Assembly: GCA_963744575.1 (NCBI GenBank)
Contig: CAVUUF010000025.1
Span: 372,001 to 436,000 of the forward strand
Length of the DNA stretch: 64,000 bases
Reading direction: 5' to 3'
Source of the DNA: Palsa-504 sp963744575
Lineage (GTDB): Bacteria > Actinomycetota > Actinomycetes > Streptosporangiales > Streptosporangiaceae
Shown here: positions 17,604-26,470 of the stretch, one piece after another
How positions within the stretch are numbered: position 1 is the first letter of the stretch
Layout: the number at the start of each line of letters is the position of its first letter
The notes under the pieces: generated by a model
Database searches by the model: none
What the model saw: the letters and a program-made list of their open reading frames with translations, nothing else
What the model was told of the DNA's origin: nothing
Made by a program: the position numbers and the translations under genes

Positions 17604-17894
17604 GGCGTGTTAGGAAGCCGGAGCGGAGCCATTCGTTGATCGCGGCGTCCCGCGGTTCGCGACCAGGGCGCCCTCGGCGCCCCGCTCCGGCTCCAGCAAC
17701 CGGTACCGGCGCCTGCGACTGGCAGGGCCAGCAACAAGTGCCCGGCAGGCGAGGGGTGGATGTTGCAGTTCCGTCGGGAAGCTTGATCAGCAGTCCCCGC
17801 CGCGCCTGGAGAGCCCCGAAAGCCGCTGGCCATCAGCTCGGGCTGTTCCCCGAACGTCACCCACGTCGGCGGGCGGAGCCACCCGGCTAGCACG

Positions 17895-18127
17895 TCAGCT
17901 TCTGCCGGTGCGGCGGATGAGAACAAAAGCGACGGGGATGGCCGCGAGGCCGGTCAGTCCGCACACCCACAGGGCCCGCTGGAACCCGCCGGTGAGGGCG
18001 GTGGCGGTTGCGTATCCGTGGTGGGCCAGCGTGTGGGAGTACGAGGCCGCGATGGATGAGGCGACGGCGACTCCGATCGCTGCGCCGAAATTCTGCGAGG
18101 TGTTGACCAGGCCAGCGGCGACTCCCG
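17895..18127 (-). pseudogene. C-terminal fragment of an EmrB/QacA-type MFS transporter
   Basis: The frame encodes AAGLVNTSQNFGAAIGVAVA, then a last transmembrane helix ALWVCGLTGLAAIPVAFVLI, and stops at 17895-17897. This equals the final two helices of a 14-TM exporter. Upstream it joins a cupin fragment. Confidence 0.7.
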
Positions 18128-18195
18128 CCCTGCGGGACGTAGAGGAAGTCGCCCTTCACCGCGTCGATCCAGGTCTTCCCGTTGAAGAGCCGGAC
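18128..18195 (-). pseudogene. Cupin-domain fragment fused to the MFS scrap
   Basis: The peptide RLFNGKTWIDAVKGDFLYVP followed by QGG fits a cupin beta-strand pair (GDxxxVPxG). It stops being cupin exactly where the MFS fragment begins. About 23 residues remain. Confidence 0.45.
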
Positions 18196-18254
18196 CGCTG
18201 ATTTTCTCGCGGCTCCGCGGTCTGAAGGGGAAGACCCGACTGAAGGAGGCTCGC

Positions 18255-18812
18255 ATGGCCCGGCTGATCTACTCGGCCATCATGTCGCTCGATGGCTACA
18301 TCGCCGACGCGAACGGACGCTTCGAGTGGGCGGCGCCGGACGAGGAGGTGCACGCGTTCGTCAACAAACTCGAGCAACCGGTCGGCAGCTATCTCTACGG
18401 GCGGCGGATGTACGAGACGATGCGCTACTGGGAGACCGCGCATACCATCGCGGCCCAGCCGCCCGTCGGGCTCGACTTCGCGCGGATCTGGCAAGCCGCC
18501 GACAAGATCGTGTACTCGACCACGCTCCAGGAACCGGACACCGCCAGGACCCGCGTCGAGCGAGACTTCGACCCGGACCAGGTCCGCAAGCTGAAGGAAG
18601 CGGCCGCACGTGACCTCAGCGTGGGCGGCGCGCACCTCGCCGCCCGGGCCATTGCGGCCGACCTGGTGGACGAATACCAGCTGTTCGTCGTCCCGGCCGT
18701 CGTGGGCGGCGGCACCCGGGCCCTGCCGGACCAGGTCCGCCTGGACCTGACGCTGGCGCAGGAGCACAGGTTCGGCAGCGGCACCGTCTACCTCTGCTAT
18801 CACCCGGCGTAA
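18255..18812 (+). CDS. Dihydrofolate-reductase-like (RibD C-terminal family) protein
   Basis: 185 residues. MARLIYSAIMSLDGYIADAN is the typical N-terminus; LYGRRMYETMRYWET carries the NADPH-binding helix, and DLSVGGAHLAARAIAADLVD plus LFVVPAVVGGGTRALP the nucleotide-phosphate loop. Such proteins are NADPH reductases acting on pterins, flavin precursors or unknown substrates. GAAGGAGGCTCGC gives a strong ribosome-binding site before the ATG. It is flanked by pseudogenes but looks intact. Confidence 0.9.
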   Translation: MARLIYSAIMSLDGYIADANGRFEWAAPDEEVHAFVNKLEQPVGSYLYGRRMYETMRYWETAHTIAAQPPVGLDFARIWQAADKIVYSTTLQEPDTARTRVERDFDPDQVRKLKEAAARDLSVGGAHLAARAIAADLVDEYQLFVVPAVVGGGTRALPDQVRLDLTLAQEHRFGSGTVYLCYHPA

Positions 18813-18969
18813 GTAGCCAGCACCCTGAGCACCTCCAGCATGCCGGCTGCGGCATGATGTCCAGTGAACGGCGAAGTGTCCAGCGAACTGCGGCGGAAGG
18901 ATTGCTGGTGCCCGATCACGATGTCCTGTTCGGTGCTTCCCTTGGCCAGTGGAACGGCGCGGATGCCGC

Positions 18970-19339
18970 CGACGCGGCCGGGCCGCGGCGCTGGCCCCGC
19001 GGGTCTTCACCGGCTCGGTCGGCCCGAAGTCCCTGGCCGTCACCGGCCAGCTGGCCGACGGCTGGATCCCGCCGGGAGGCTCGGACTGGCTGAGCCCGCT
19101 CTACCGCGAGTCGCGCCCCGCGTCGACGCCGCCGCGGCCGCGGCGGGCCGGGACCCGGCCGAGATCGTCAGCGTCTACAACTTCGGCGGCCGCATCAGCC
19201 CCGAACCGCTCACCACCGCCTCCTCGACCACCACGCGGCCGGCTTCATCTACCGCAGCACCGACGACACCCCCGCCGACGAGGCCCTGGCCCGCTGGGCC
19301 ACCGAGATCGTCCCCGCCGTCCGCGAAGCGATCGCCTGA
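18970..19339 (+). pseudogene. C-terminal remnant of an LLM-class oxidoreductase
   Basis: ALAPRVFTGSVGPKSLAVTG then QLADGWIPPGG is the C-terminal part of a luciferase-like monooxygenase. The frame shifts near 19100 and again near 19215, after which HHAAGFIYRSTDDTPADEAL and EIVPAVREAIA lead to the stop at 19337-19339. The N-terminal half is absent. Confidence 0.7.
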
Positions 19340-19683
19340 CAGTTGCGCACCCTGGAACGCTCCGGGGCGATTGCCGGCTACCACGCCCAGCTCGACGCCA
19401 GCGTCCTCGGCCTGACCTTCGAGGCGCTGGTCTTCGTCACCATGCGCTATGCGGACCGCCAGACCGTCGTCGCCTTCGAGGAGCACGTCGCCGACATCCC
19501 GAACGTGCTCCAGGCTCAGCGCCTGTTCGGCGACCGGACTACCTCCTGCGCGTCGTCGCCCGCGACCTGCCCGCCTACCGGCAGCTCTACGACGAGCGCC
19601 TCGCAACCCTCCCAGGCGTCCTGCGCCTTAGCTCCACCCTGGTCATGAAGAGCGTCGTCGACGCCCGCCCCCTGCCCCTCTGA
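19340..19683 (+). pseudogene. Lrp/AsnC-family regulator lacking its HTH and frameshifted
   Basis: RTLERSGAIAGYHAQLDASV opens at the linker of an Lrp regulator and is followed by the ligand-binding RAM domain (VAFEEHVADIPNVLQAQRLF). A shift near 19540 moves the rest (DYLLRVVARDLPAYRQLYDE, then LRLSSTLVMKSVV) into another frame. The DNA-binding domain is missing. Confidence 0.75.
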
Positions 19684-19722
19684 TGCCGCAGCGCGTCATC
19701 CGGCCTGGTTGCGACCAGAGGA

Positions 19723-19740
19723 CTAGACTCCCGAGTCTAG
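19723..19740. promoter_or_regulatory. 18-bp palindrome CTAGACTCCCGAGTCTAG
   Basis: Perfect 8-bp arms around a CC centre, ending 16 bases before the start of the TPR gene. The position suits an operator or a 5'-UTR hairpin. Confidence 0.55.
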
Positions 19741-19756
19741 GCAGGCGGTGACAGCG

Positions 19757-20419
19757 ATGAGCGCGGAAGACCGGATCGAACGCGCCAGGATGCTCTACGA
19801 ACGCGCCGTTTACGATGGCGATGTCAGCGCACTGGCGACTGCCGATCGGGAACTGGACGCGGTCGAGGCTGATCTTGCCCTAGCCCGTGGCCGGATCATT
19901 CACACCCGATTTCTTGCGCAGCTAGACGAGAAACTGGAGCGGCTGACCGAGGACCCGCGCGAACTGGCGTTGTTCGAGCGGGCGACGAAGCTGTATCGCG
20001 AGCTCGGCGATGTGCGCGGCGAGAGTGAGTCGCTGTTCTGGATCGGCTGCTTCCATCAGGTCGTTCGGCAGGACGACGACGCCGCGGTTCCTATTCTTGA
20101 ACAGTCGTACGAGCTTGGGTCGCAGGTCGGTGACAAGCGGACCATGTCCGAGGCGCTCCGGCACCTGGGCATCGCCGAGCACCGCGCAGGCCGGCTGGAC
20201 ACGGCACGTCAGCGGTTGGAGGAGTCGGTACGGCTGCGCCGGGAAATCGGGCTCATGCCTGGCGTAGCTGCGAACCTGGTGGGGCTGGCTTACATTGCCG
20301 CCGGGGACGGCGACCATGACGAGGCGCTGGCGCTGCTCAAGGAGGCGGGCGCGATCGCCGAGGCCAGCGGCGCTCATCGCATCAGGCGCCAGGTCGAGGA
20401 GTCGCGCGCACAGCTGTAG
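19757..20419 (+). CDS. TPR-repeat protein
   Basis: 220 residues, entirely helical. Recognisable tetratricopeptide units include ALFERATKLYRELGDVRGES, RHLGIAEHRAGRLDTARQRL and LVGLAYIAAGDGDHDEALAL. It has no signal peptide or other domain and presumably mediates protein contacts. A GTG three codons upstream (19748) is an alternative start, but GGCAGGCGG is better spaced for the ATG at 19757. A perfect palindrome precedes it, and 24-bp direct repeats (19310-19333 and 20429-20452) enclose it together with the Lrp remnant. Confidence 0.8.
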   Translation: MSAEDRIERARMLYERAVYDGDVSALATADRELDAVEADLALARGRIIHTRFLAQLDEKLERLTEDPRELALFERATKLYRELGDVRGESESLFWIGCFHQVVRQDDDAAVPILEQSYELGSQVGDKRTMSEALRHLGIAEHRAGRLDTARQRLEESVRLRREIGLMPGVAANLVGLAYIAAGDGDHDEALALLKEAGAIAEASGAHRIRRQVEESRAQL

Positions 20420-20550
20420 CGCGTAATTGTCCCCGCCGTCCGCGAAGCGATCACCCGGTAGGTGTCCAGGACAGCCGGGCGCGCAATCCGATGTGGTCTG
20501 GCCTGGAACCGGGACGGCAAGGGTATGACCACCCTCTGTGCCTGCAGGGT

Positions 20551-20718
20551 GATCTGGGCGGTCCCTTGGGCTCGACGGTCACCCAGCAGAACTGCGACAC
20601 GACGTACACCAGCGCCAGCCAGTTGTGGCAGCGGGTCTCCGTGAGCGGCGACATCTACAAGTTCGAGAACATCGGCACCGGGCGGTGCCTGGAAGCGCGC
20701 AACGGGGCCGTCAATGGC
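20551..20718 (+). pseudogene. Ricin-type lectin domain, 5' part, interrupted by an IS
   Basis: The peptide NCDTTYTSASQLWQRVSVSG, then KFENIGTGRCLEARNGAVNG, follows the ricin B beta-trefoil pattern (QxW preceded by Cys, then CL.). It ends at an IS insertion and resumes at 22756 as AVNGGAVDLWDCTSG. It was probably a carbohydrate-binding module of a secreted enzyme. Confidence 0.7.
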
Positions 20719-22755
20719 CAACACCAGAGATTTAAGGCACGCTGGGCTCCATGAGGCTGTGATCTGGGATTTTGCGCTGGTTTGGACGCGGGCGGGGCTC
20801 CCGGTAAGGGTTGGGTGTCGATGTCCACCCCTTTCCAGGAGCCCTTGTGCTTTCTTATCTGCCTGACGTTGCTGATGCAAGCCGGATCGTTGCCTGCCAG
20901 GATGCGGGCACGCCTGCGGGGACTGTGGTGGTGCGGGCGTCTGGCCTGCGGGTTCGCGGGGGGACGGTCATGGCGGGGGATGCTCAGCCGTCGGCCGGCG
21001 AGGCGGCGGTGTTCTGCCGCCCGGTGGTGACGGCCCCGGCCGTGGTCCGCCGGGACGGGAGCGTGCTGGCGGGCGCCTGGCTTCCTGATCTGGTGCGGCT
21101 GGGCGAGCTGGAGCGTCATCTCGGGGACGGGGTGATCGAGTCGGTCGCGGACGCCGCGATCGCGGAAGGGCGGCTGAGGAAGCGGGAGCGGCGGCGGATC
21201 ATGTCGTATCCGCTGGTGATCCGGCTGATGATCGCGATGACCCTGATGCCGGACGGGTCGTATGGCGAGGCGCTGGCCCGCTTGGCGGGGCTGCTGGCGG
21301 ACGTCCCGTTCGCCCGGGAATGGCACGTCCCGACGGGGAAGGTGGTCACGGAATGGCGGCTGCTGGTGCCGGCGGAGGTGATGGAGTCCGTGTTCTGGGA
21401 GGCGGCCGGGCCGCTGATCGGGGATGACGAGCCGTCGGCGGTGCTGCTGGCCGGGATGACGGTGTGCGCGGCCGACGGGATGCTGGTGAACCTGGCGGAC
21501 ACCCCGGCGAACCGGGCGATGTTCGGCTGCACGGGCACTGCGGAGCAGGACGGCGAGGCCGCTGCGCCGTTCCCGCAGCTGCGGATCGTGGCGCTGACCG
21601 CCCGCGCCGGCCGCGCCATGCTCGGCGCGATCCTCGGGAGCACGCGGGCCGGGGAGCAGACGCTGCTGAAGCGGCTGGCGCGCCGCCGCCCGGACCTGTT
21701 CGCCGGCCGCGTCGTCTGCTTCGACCGGAATTTCCCCGGCCATGAGCTGATCACGGCGATCCTGGACGCGGGCGGGCACGTCGTCGCCCGGGTGAGCGCC
21801 ACGGTCGCGCTGCCGCTGGAGCCCGGTGGCGGCTGGCTGCCCGACGGGTCCCGCCGGACCTGGCTGAACGCCCCGTCCGGGAAGAAAGAAGACCGGCTCC
21901 CGGTCCGCGCCGCCGAGCACAACGCGGTCCTGGCCCGCGGCGGCGGGACGGAAGAGGTCTCGGAGACCTGCACCGTGATCACCACCTTGCTGGATCCCCA
22001 GGCCGCGCCCGCGGACCAGGTACGGGACACGTACCTGACCAGGTGGAGCGCATCGGAGACCACCTTCGGCGAGGACAAGGCGACCATCGCCGGCGCCGGG
22101 GACCGCACCTCCGGCCCGGTGCTGCGGTCCGGGTCCCCGCGGCTGGTCATCTCCGAAGCCTGGGCCTGGCTGACCGCCACCCAGCTGGTCCGCGCCAGCG
22201 CCGCCGCCGCGCTGCGCAGCAAGACGGCCGCCGCCCGCGCGCTGCGCCGCCAGAGCCATGCCCGGGTCACCGCGGACGAGGAATCCTTCACCGCCGTCTG
22301 GCGCCACGCGGTCCGCTCCATGACATCATCCCAGGTCACCGCCTCATCGTCGCTGGAAGCGCTCGCCGCCGCAGCCGAGGCCGCCGCCCGCGCCGCCCTG
22401 CACACCCTGAACGTCCCAGGGCGGCAGCGCCACTCAGAACGCGCTCAGAAAGCCCGCCCGAAATTCCGGCACGCCACCGCGAACAAGCAGACCGTCACCG
22501 GGAAACCGCAGGTCACAATATTCGCGCCCGGCTTCTCATAACCCGCGGCTGAAGCCGGAACCGTCAGGAAGGACAAAACCCGCCCCGCCCGCCGGGGCCG
22601 CGGACCGTGGAACCGCGCGCCGTCCCCGCCGCGACACGCGGGCCAGAACTATGCCCGCACTCCCGCGGCGGCACCACGCAACCAGACTCAAAGACCGAAA
22701 CGGAGCACGATAGCGGCAATAACCCGGAACACCGCAAACACTAAAGTACTGTGTT
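20719..22755 (+). mobile_element. IS4-family insertion sequence, about 2.04 kb, flanked by 12-bp direct repeats
   Basis: The 12-mer GCCGTCAATGGC occurs at 20707-20718 and at 22756-22767, immediately outside the element, as expected for an IS4-type target duplication. Both tips read inward as (C)AACACNAG-like sequence with a CTTTA/ATTTAA block. Removing the element plus one repeat restores one continuous ricin-lectin frame. A single intact transposase gene lies inside. About 210 bases of non-coding DNA separate its stop from the right end. Confidence 0.8.
20847..22541 (+). CDS. IS4-family transposase
   Basis: 564 residues with an RNase H-like DDE core. The first Asp is in VCAADGMLVNLADTP, the second in VCFDRNFPGHEL, and the Glu in the Y-x2-R-x4-E-x6-K box YLTRWSASETTFGEDK. 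The N-terminal region LERHLGDGVIESVADAAIAE and IAMTLMPDGSYGEALARLAG matches the usual IS4 N-terminal domain. The GTG at 20847 has an AGGAG four bases upstream; an in-frame TTG at 20811 is weaker. No frameshift or stop is seen, so the element may be active. Confidence 0.88.
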   Translation: MLSYLPDVADASRIVACQDAGTPAGTVVVRASGLRVRGGTVMAGDAQPSAGEAAVFCRPVVTAPAVVRRDGSVLAGAWLPDLVRLGELERHLGDGVIESVADAAIAEGRLRKRERRRIMSYPLVIRLMIAMTLMPDGSYGEALARLAGLLADVPFAREWHVPTGKVVTEWRLLVPAEVMESVFWEAAGPLIGDDEPSAVLLAGMTVCAADGMLVNLADTPANRAMFGCTGTAEQDGEAAAPFPQLRIVALTARAGRAMLGAILGSTRAGEQTLLKRLARRRPDLFAGRVVCFDRNFPGHELITAILDAGGHVVARVSATVALPLEPGGGWLPDGSRRTWLNAPSGKKEDRLPVRAAEHNAVLARGGGTEEVSETCTVITTLLDPQAAPADQVRDTYLTRWSASETTFGEDKATIAGAGDRTSGPVLRSGSPRLVISEAWAWLTATQLVRASAAAALRSKTAAARALRRQSHARVTADEESFTAVWRHAVRSMTSSQVTASSSLEALAAAAEAAARAALHTLNVPGRQRHSERAQKARPKFRHATANKQTVTGKPQVTIFAPGFS

Positions 22756-22815
22756 GCCGTCAATGGCGGCGCGGTCGATTTGTGGGACTGCACTTCCGGC
22801 GAAAGCAACGAACGC
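22756..22815 (+). pseudogene. Ricin-type lectin domain, 3' part after the IS
   Basis: AVNGGAVDLWDCTSGESNE continues the beta-trefoil repeat in the frame expected after target-site duplication. Beyond about 22815 the lectin pattern is lost. Confidence 0.6.
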
Positions 22816-23065
22816 TCGCCCAGAGGGCGAGCAAGCTGATCCAGATCCAGTCGCCCTTCAATTCGTTGGTGAGTTTTAGCTTGTCCCCGATCGGCTTGGC
22901 CACCTCTTCAGCAGACAGCGCACCCGCGCAGAGCCGCTCTACCCCGTTCGTAGAGCCGCAGCGCGATGAAGCTGGCGACCATGCTAATGACTAGTATCAG
23001 CACCAGAGCTTGCCGGTGCAGCGGATACAGCAACAGCAGGCCGACCCGGTCTGGAAGTAGGACTG
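22815..23065 (-). pseudogene. Small membrane-protein remnant (DUF4229-like)
   Basis: Reading on the minus strand, YPLHRQALVLILVISMVASF then IALRLYERGR is a hydrophobic segment followed by a basic turn, as in DUF4229 proteins. Two frames away it continues AEEVAKPIGDKLKLTNELKG. Frame breaks and the lack of a start suggest decay. The stretch 23066-23160 holds nothing I recognise. Confidence 0.35.
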
Positions 23066-23194
23066 AATATTCCGTGACGGATTATCAACTACGCCGGTTA
23101 TAACTCGCCTGACTCCATGATGCTACGAATAGTAGTAACCTCTTGGCCATCAGTTATGGATGCTACAGACTCAATGTGCTGACGGCTGCCCGGC

Positions 23195-23519
23195 GGGCCA
23201 GATCGGCGGGGAGCACTGCGTCGACGACGCCCAGCTCACGCAGCTGAACGCGGCGCCCCAAGCCGATGCCGACCACCACGTGACCGTCGTCGCGGCCACG
23301 GGCGACACCGGCGCGGCGGGGGAGCCGTGCGCCCTCATTGACGCCCTCGACGGCAGCATGAGCGGCTTCATCCCGAGAAAGGAAGTCGGCCTCGTCGCCT
23401 CCGACCCGCTCGTCCTCAGCGTCGGCGGCACAACCCTCGACGCGAGCCACACGACCGGTGCCTGGATCGGCGAGACCGCCTGGGGGCTTCCCGACGGCAG
23501 CCCCGGCAGTTCTCCAGGC
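23195..23519 (+). pseudogene. Sedolisin (S53) peptidase fragment
   Basis: VTVVAATGDTGAAGEPCALI contains the S53 oxyanion Asp region (GDTGA). PRKEVGLVASDPLVLSVGGT then SLDA-like TLDASHTTGAWIGETAWGLP follows the usual PASSPxVLAVGGTxL order. The catalytic Glu-Asp part upstream and the GTS serine segment downstream are missing. It was probably a secreted acid protease. Confidence 0.65.
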
Positions 23520-23880
23520 ATCGGGCGGAGGGTCACCAGCGGCAGGTCGCTGAACACGCCCGGGTCGCCCTGTGACGACTCGAAGGTGAGCTCGGTGATC
23601 GTCTGCTCCGGTTCTGCCTTCGCGTCAAGAACGGCCGATACCCCCGGATCGATGGTGAGCACCACCCGTCCCTTGGCGCCGAACGGCCGGAACAGCTCCT
23701 CACGCAGTGTTTGCCGGCCTGCCCGTCCCCAGTGCCAGCCGTGCCGGACGAGGCAATAGAGCGCGGCGGCTGCGCGGATGCACAACGTCGCGCCACCGGC
23801 GGGGGATATCGGACACGCCCTCGTTCGGCATGGCAGAGATGATGCACGGGACCAGCGAAAAACACGCCGCCCGTTCGGCC

Positions 23881-24693
23881 TCAGATCGAGCTGATGGCGC
23901 CGCCGTCAATCGGGATCATCGCGCCCGTGATGTAGGACGCGGCCGGGGACAGCACGAACGCGGCGGCCCGGCCGAACTCCTCGGGCTCCCCGTACCGGCG
24001 CAGCGGGATGTGCCCGGACAGCCGGGCCCGCACCTCATCGGGATCGCCGCGCAGGGCATCAAGTTCACGGACCCGGTCGGTGGCGATCCTGACAGGCAGT
24101 AGCCCGTTGATCCGGACCCCGGCCGGCCCCAGTTCGCCGGCGAGCGTCTTGACCACCCCGGCCAGGCCCGGGAACAGCCCGTTGGAGATGGCCAGTTCCG
24201 CGAGCGGCACGCGTACCGAGGAGGCCAGCACGAAGACGATCGAGCCGCCCGCTCCGGTGAGGGAGCCGCCCACCGCGCCGCCGTCGCCGGTGCCGCCCAG
24301 ATCTGCGGCGAGAGCCCGGGCCAGCCGGACGGCGCCGAGGAAAACGCTCTCGAACGCGGACCGCCACGCTTCGTCTGACGTGGCCGCGACGGTCCCGGGC
24401 GGCGATCCGCCCACGCTGATCAGCGCGCCGTCCAGGCGGCCGAAACGATCCCTGGCCGCCGCGATGAGCCGGCCCGGGGTGGCTGGATCGGCGTTACCCG
24501 CGACGACCCAGGCGGCAACGTCAGCTGCGGCGTCCGGCGCGAGGCGTGCCGCGGCCGAGGAGGCGGTCGCCTAGTGTGGGGCGCTGAGCAGGACGCGAGC
24601 CCCGTCCGCGACAAGTGCCCGCGCCGCAGCAAATCCGAGACCGCGGCTGCCGCCGGTTACGAGGTAAACCCTGTCGCGCAATCCAAGATCCAT
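23881..24693 (-). pseudogene. SDR-family oxidoreductase with an in-frame stop
   Basis: One uninterrupted frame of 270 codons except for a TAG at codon 41 (24571-24573). The N-terminus YLVTGGSRGLGFAAARALVA has the TGxxxGxG cofactor motif. The C-terminal half is complete, with GPAGVRINGLLPVRIATDRV and FVLSPAASYITGAMIPIDGG. The usual YxxxK active-site pair is replaced by AISNGLFPGLAGVVKTLAGE, so catalysis would be atypical even if translated. A GTG or ATG after the stop could give a product without the cofactor motif. Confidence 0.75.
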
Positions 24694-24720
24694 CCGGCCA
24701 TTCTGCCCGGATCCTAGAGA

Positions 24721-25485
24721 CTAGCGGCGAGCGGTGACGATCCAGGCGCGGGAATCGAACCTGACACCCTTGTCGCCGCTGTGCGCGGCGAGCATCGTGC
24801 GCAGCCTCCCGAGCGCGCGTGCGGCGGCGGCGCGATCCAGGCGGTTGAGTGCTTCCCTGGTGCACGCGAAGCCGCGGATCCAGTCAAGGGCGGTGGCCAC
24901 GTCCGGGCCGAAGTACATGGGTTCGCGGACGTCCGTGAAGGTGACGTCGGCGAACCCCGCAGCCTCCAGGATCCTGGTCACGGCCGGCGGATCGGCCAGT
25001 GAGAACGGATCCGGTCCCGCGGAAGCAACGGCCGCTGACCCCTCGGGTCCGGTCAGGGACCTCTGGATAGCCACGTCCCACTCGTTGCGATCGTGAGCCT
25101 GCCAGACCATCATCACCAGACGCCCGGACGGGCGCAGCGCCCGTCCGATGTTGGTGAACGCGGCCACCGGCTCGGCGAAGAACATCGTGCCGAACCTGCT
25201 GATCGCCAGGTCGAAACGCTCCCGCGGAAAGCGGTGGACCTGCGCGTCGGCCTGCTCGAAGGTGACGTTGCGTACCCCCTGCGCCTCGGCCAGCTCGCGC
25301 GCCCGCTCGATGGCAGGCACAGAGATGTCGACCCCGAGCGCACTGCCTGCCTGGGCCATACGCGCGACCTCACGGGTCGTCTGCCCGCTCCCGCAACCGA
25401 TGTCAAGGACACGCTCGCGAGGCTGGACACCATATGCCCGTCGCAGGATCTCGTTGTGCCGCTGCAGTTCGTCGTCGTAGTCAAT
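24721..25485 (-). CDS. Class I SAM-dependent methyltransferase, start unclear
   Basis: About 255 codons. Motif I is VLDIGCGSGQTTREVARM, followed by ALGVDISVPAIERARELAEA and FDLAISRFGTMFF. The sequence before motif I, IDYDDELQRHNEILRRAYGV, is normal for the family but has no ATG or GTG; a TAG lies four codons above it. An ATT at 25485 or the internal ATG at 25359 are the only starts. The latter would remove the SAM site, so the gene may be broken at its 5' end. Confidence 0.7.
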   Translation of the reverse strand: MDYDDELQRHNEILRRAYGVQPRERVLDIGCGSGQTTREVARMAQAGSALGVDISVPAIERARELAEAQGVRNVTFEQADAQVHRFPRERFDLAISRFGTMFFAEPVAAFTNIGRALRPSGRLVMMVWQAHDRNEWDVAIQRSLTGPEGSAAVASAGPDPFSLADPPAVTRILEAAGFADVTFTDVREPMYFGPDVATALDWIRGFACTREALNRLDRAAAARALGRLRTMLAAHSGDKGVRFDSRAWIVTARR

Positions 25486-25525
25486 AAGACCAGCCTACGA
25501 GGCCCGCCAGCACCCCAAGCCGGGG

Positions 25526-25904
25526 TCATGGGTGCCGCTCCAGGAGTCCTAGGTCGCACAGGCTTTCTGCGGTTTCCACGATCGTGGTCTCGGCGGGACG
25601 CGGTCGCCAGCCGAGTTCGTTGCGGGCGCGGTCGTTGTGAATGACCAGATCGGGCAGCTCAGCTCCCGGCGCTTCCTCGGTCGGTACCCGCTCGGCGAGC
25701 TGGCCGAGCCGGTCGCGCAGGATCTGGGCCAGCTGCAGGTAGGTGTTGGTCGGACCGTCGGCGAGTACCAGGAAGCGCTGGCCGGCCGCCGCGGGCGTGG
25801 CCATCGCCTTGATGTGCGCGTCCGCCACGTCGCGCACGTCGGCGACGTCGAAGCGCTGGCGCGGCAGGACGGTCATCGTCCCGTCCAGCTAGAACCGGGC
25901 TCAT
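25526..25904 (-). pseudogene. NAD-dependent epimerase/dehydratase, internal deletion
   Basis: The first codons MSPVL at 25904 overlap the MerR stop by ATGA, as in an intact pair. After five codons a deletion removes the Rossmann core. The frame then continues as RFDVADVRDVADAHIKAMAT, FLVLADGPTNTYLQLAQILR and IHNDRARNELGWRPRPAETT, the C-terminal substrate domain of an extended SDR. Confidence 0.75.
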
Positions 25905-26337
25905 CGCGCCACCTCCATCCGCTCGACGACGACTCTTACCCGCTCCCAGGCCTGCGCCTCGGCGAGCTCATCGCCGCGGTCGCGGGCGTCCCACACGGCC
26001 GCCTTCTCGCGCAGGTAGTCGAGGTGGGTGCGCAATGTCTCGATCTGCGCTTCGACCCGTTCGGCATGGCGCAGCAGCAGGTCGCGCTGTTCGGCCGCGC
26101 CTCACGTCCGCGCGCCCGGTTGGCCTGGTACGTGCGCATATCCTCGATGCCCATGCCCATGGCGCGCGGGCAGGCAAGCATCTGGAGCGTGTCGACATCC
26201 TCGCCGCTGTAGCGCCGGTGCCCGCTGCTGGCATCCCGGTCGACCGGGCCGATCAGCCCGACCTCCTCGTAGTAGCGCAATGTCGGCTCGCTGAGCCCGC
26301 TGCGCCGGGAGACATCCTGAATGGTGAAAGCCGTCAT
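25901..26337 (-). pseudogene. MerR-family regulator with one frameshift
   Basis: The N-terminus FTIQDVSRRSGLSEPTLRYY then EEVGLIGP is a full MerR winged helix. Near 26098 the frame slips. In the other frame the coiled-coil domain continues as EQRDLLLRHAERVEAQIETL then RTHLDYLREKAAVWDARD, ending at 25901. A single inserted or deleted base would restore it. It was translationally coupled to the epimerase gene downstream. Confidence 0.8.
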
Positions 26338-26470
26338 GACTGCAGCAAAGCAAACCTCAAGCGCTTGAAGTCAAGGACTGCCGGTGACGGGCGCCGCGTC
26401 GGCGGCAGCTCCCGGATCTCTTGGGCCGATACCTCGTGAACCCGGACTTCATGACCGAGTTCGTGGACCG

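Noticed and set aside
17604..17894. Open stretch between the HesB-like gene and the MFS scrap
   Set aside because: All frames have weak bias and no motif; nothing to annotate.
23520..23800. Minus-strand frame with FRPFGAKGRVVLTIDPGVSA and similar text
   Set aside because: It may be a remnant of an ArsR-type or similar protein, but I could not match it to a family or fix its ends.
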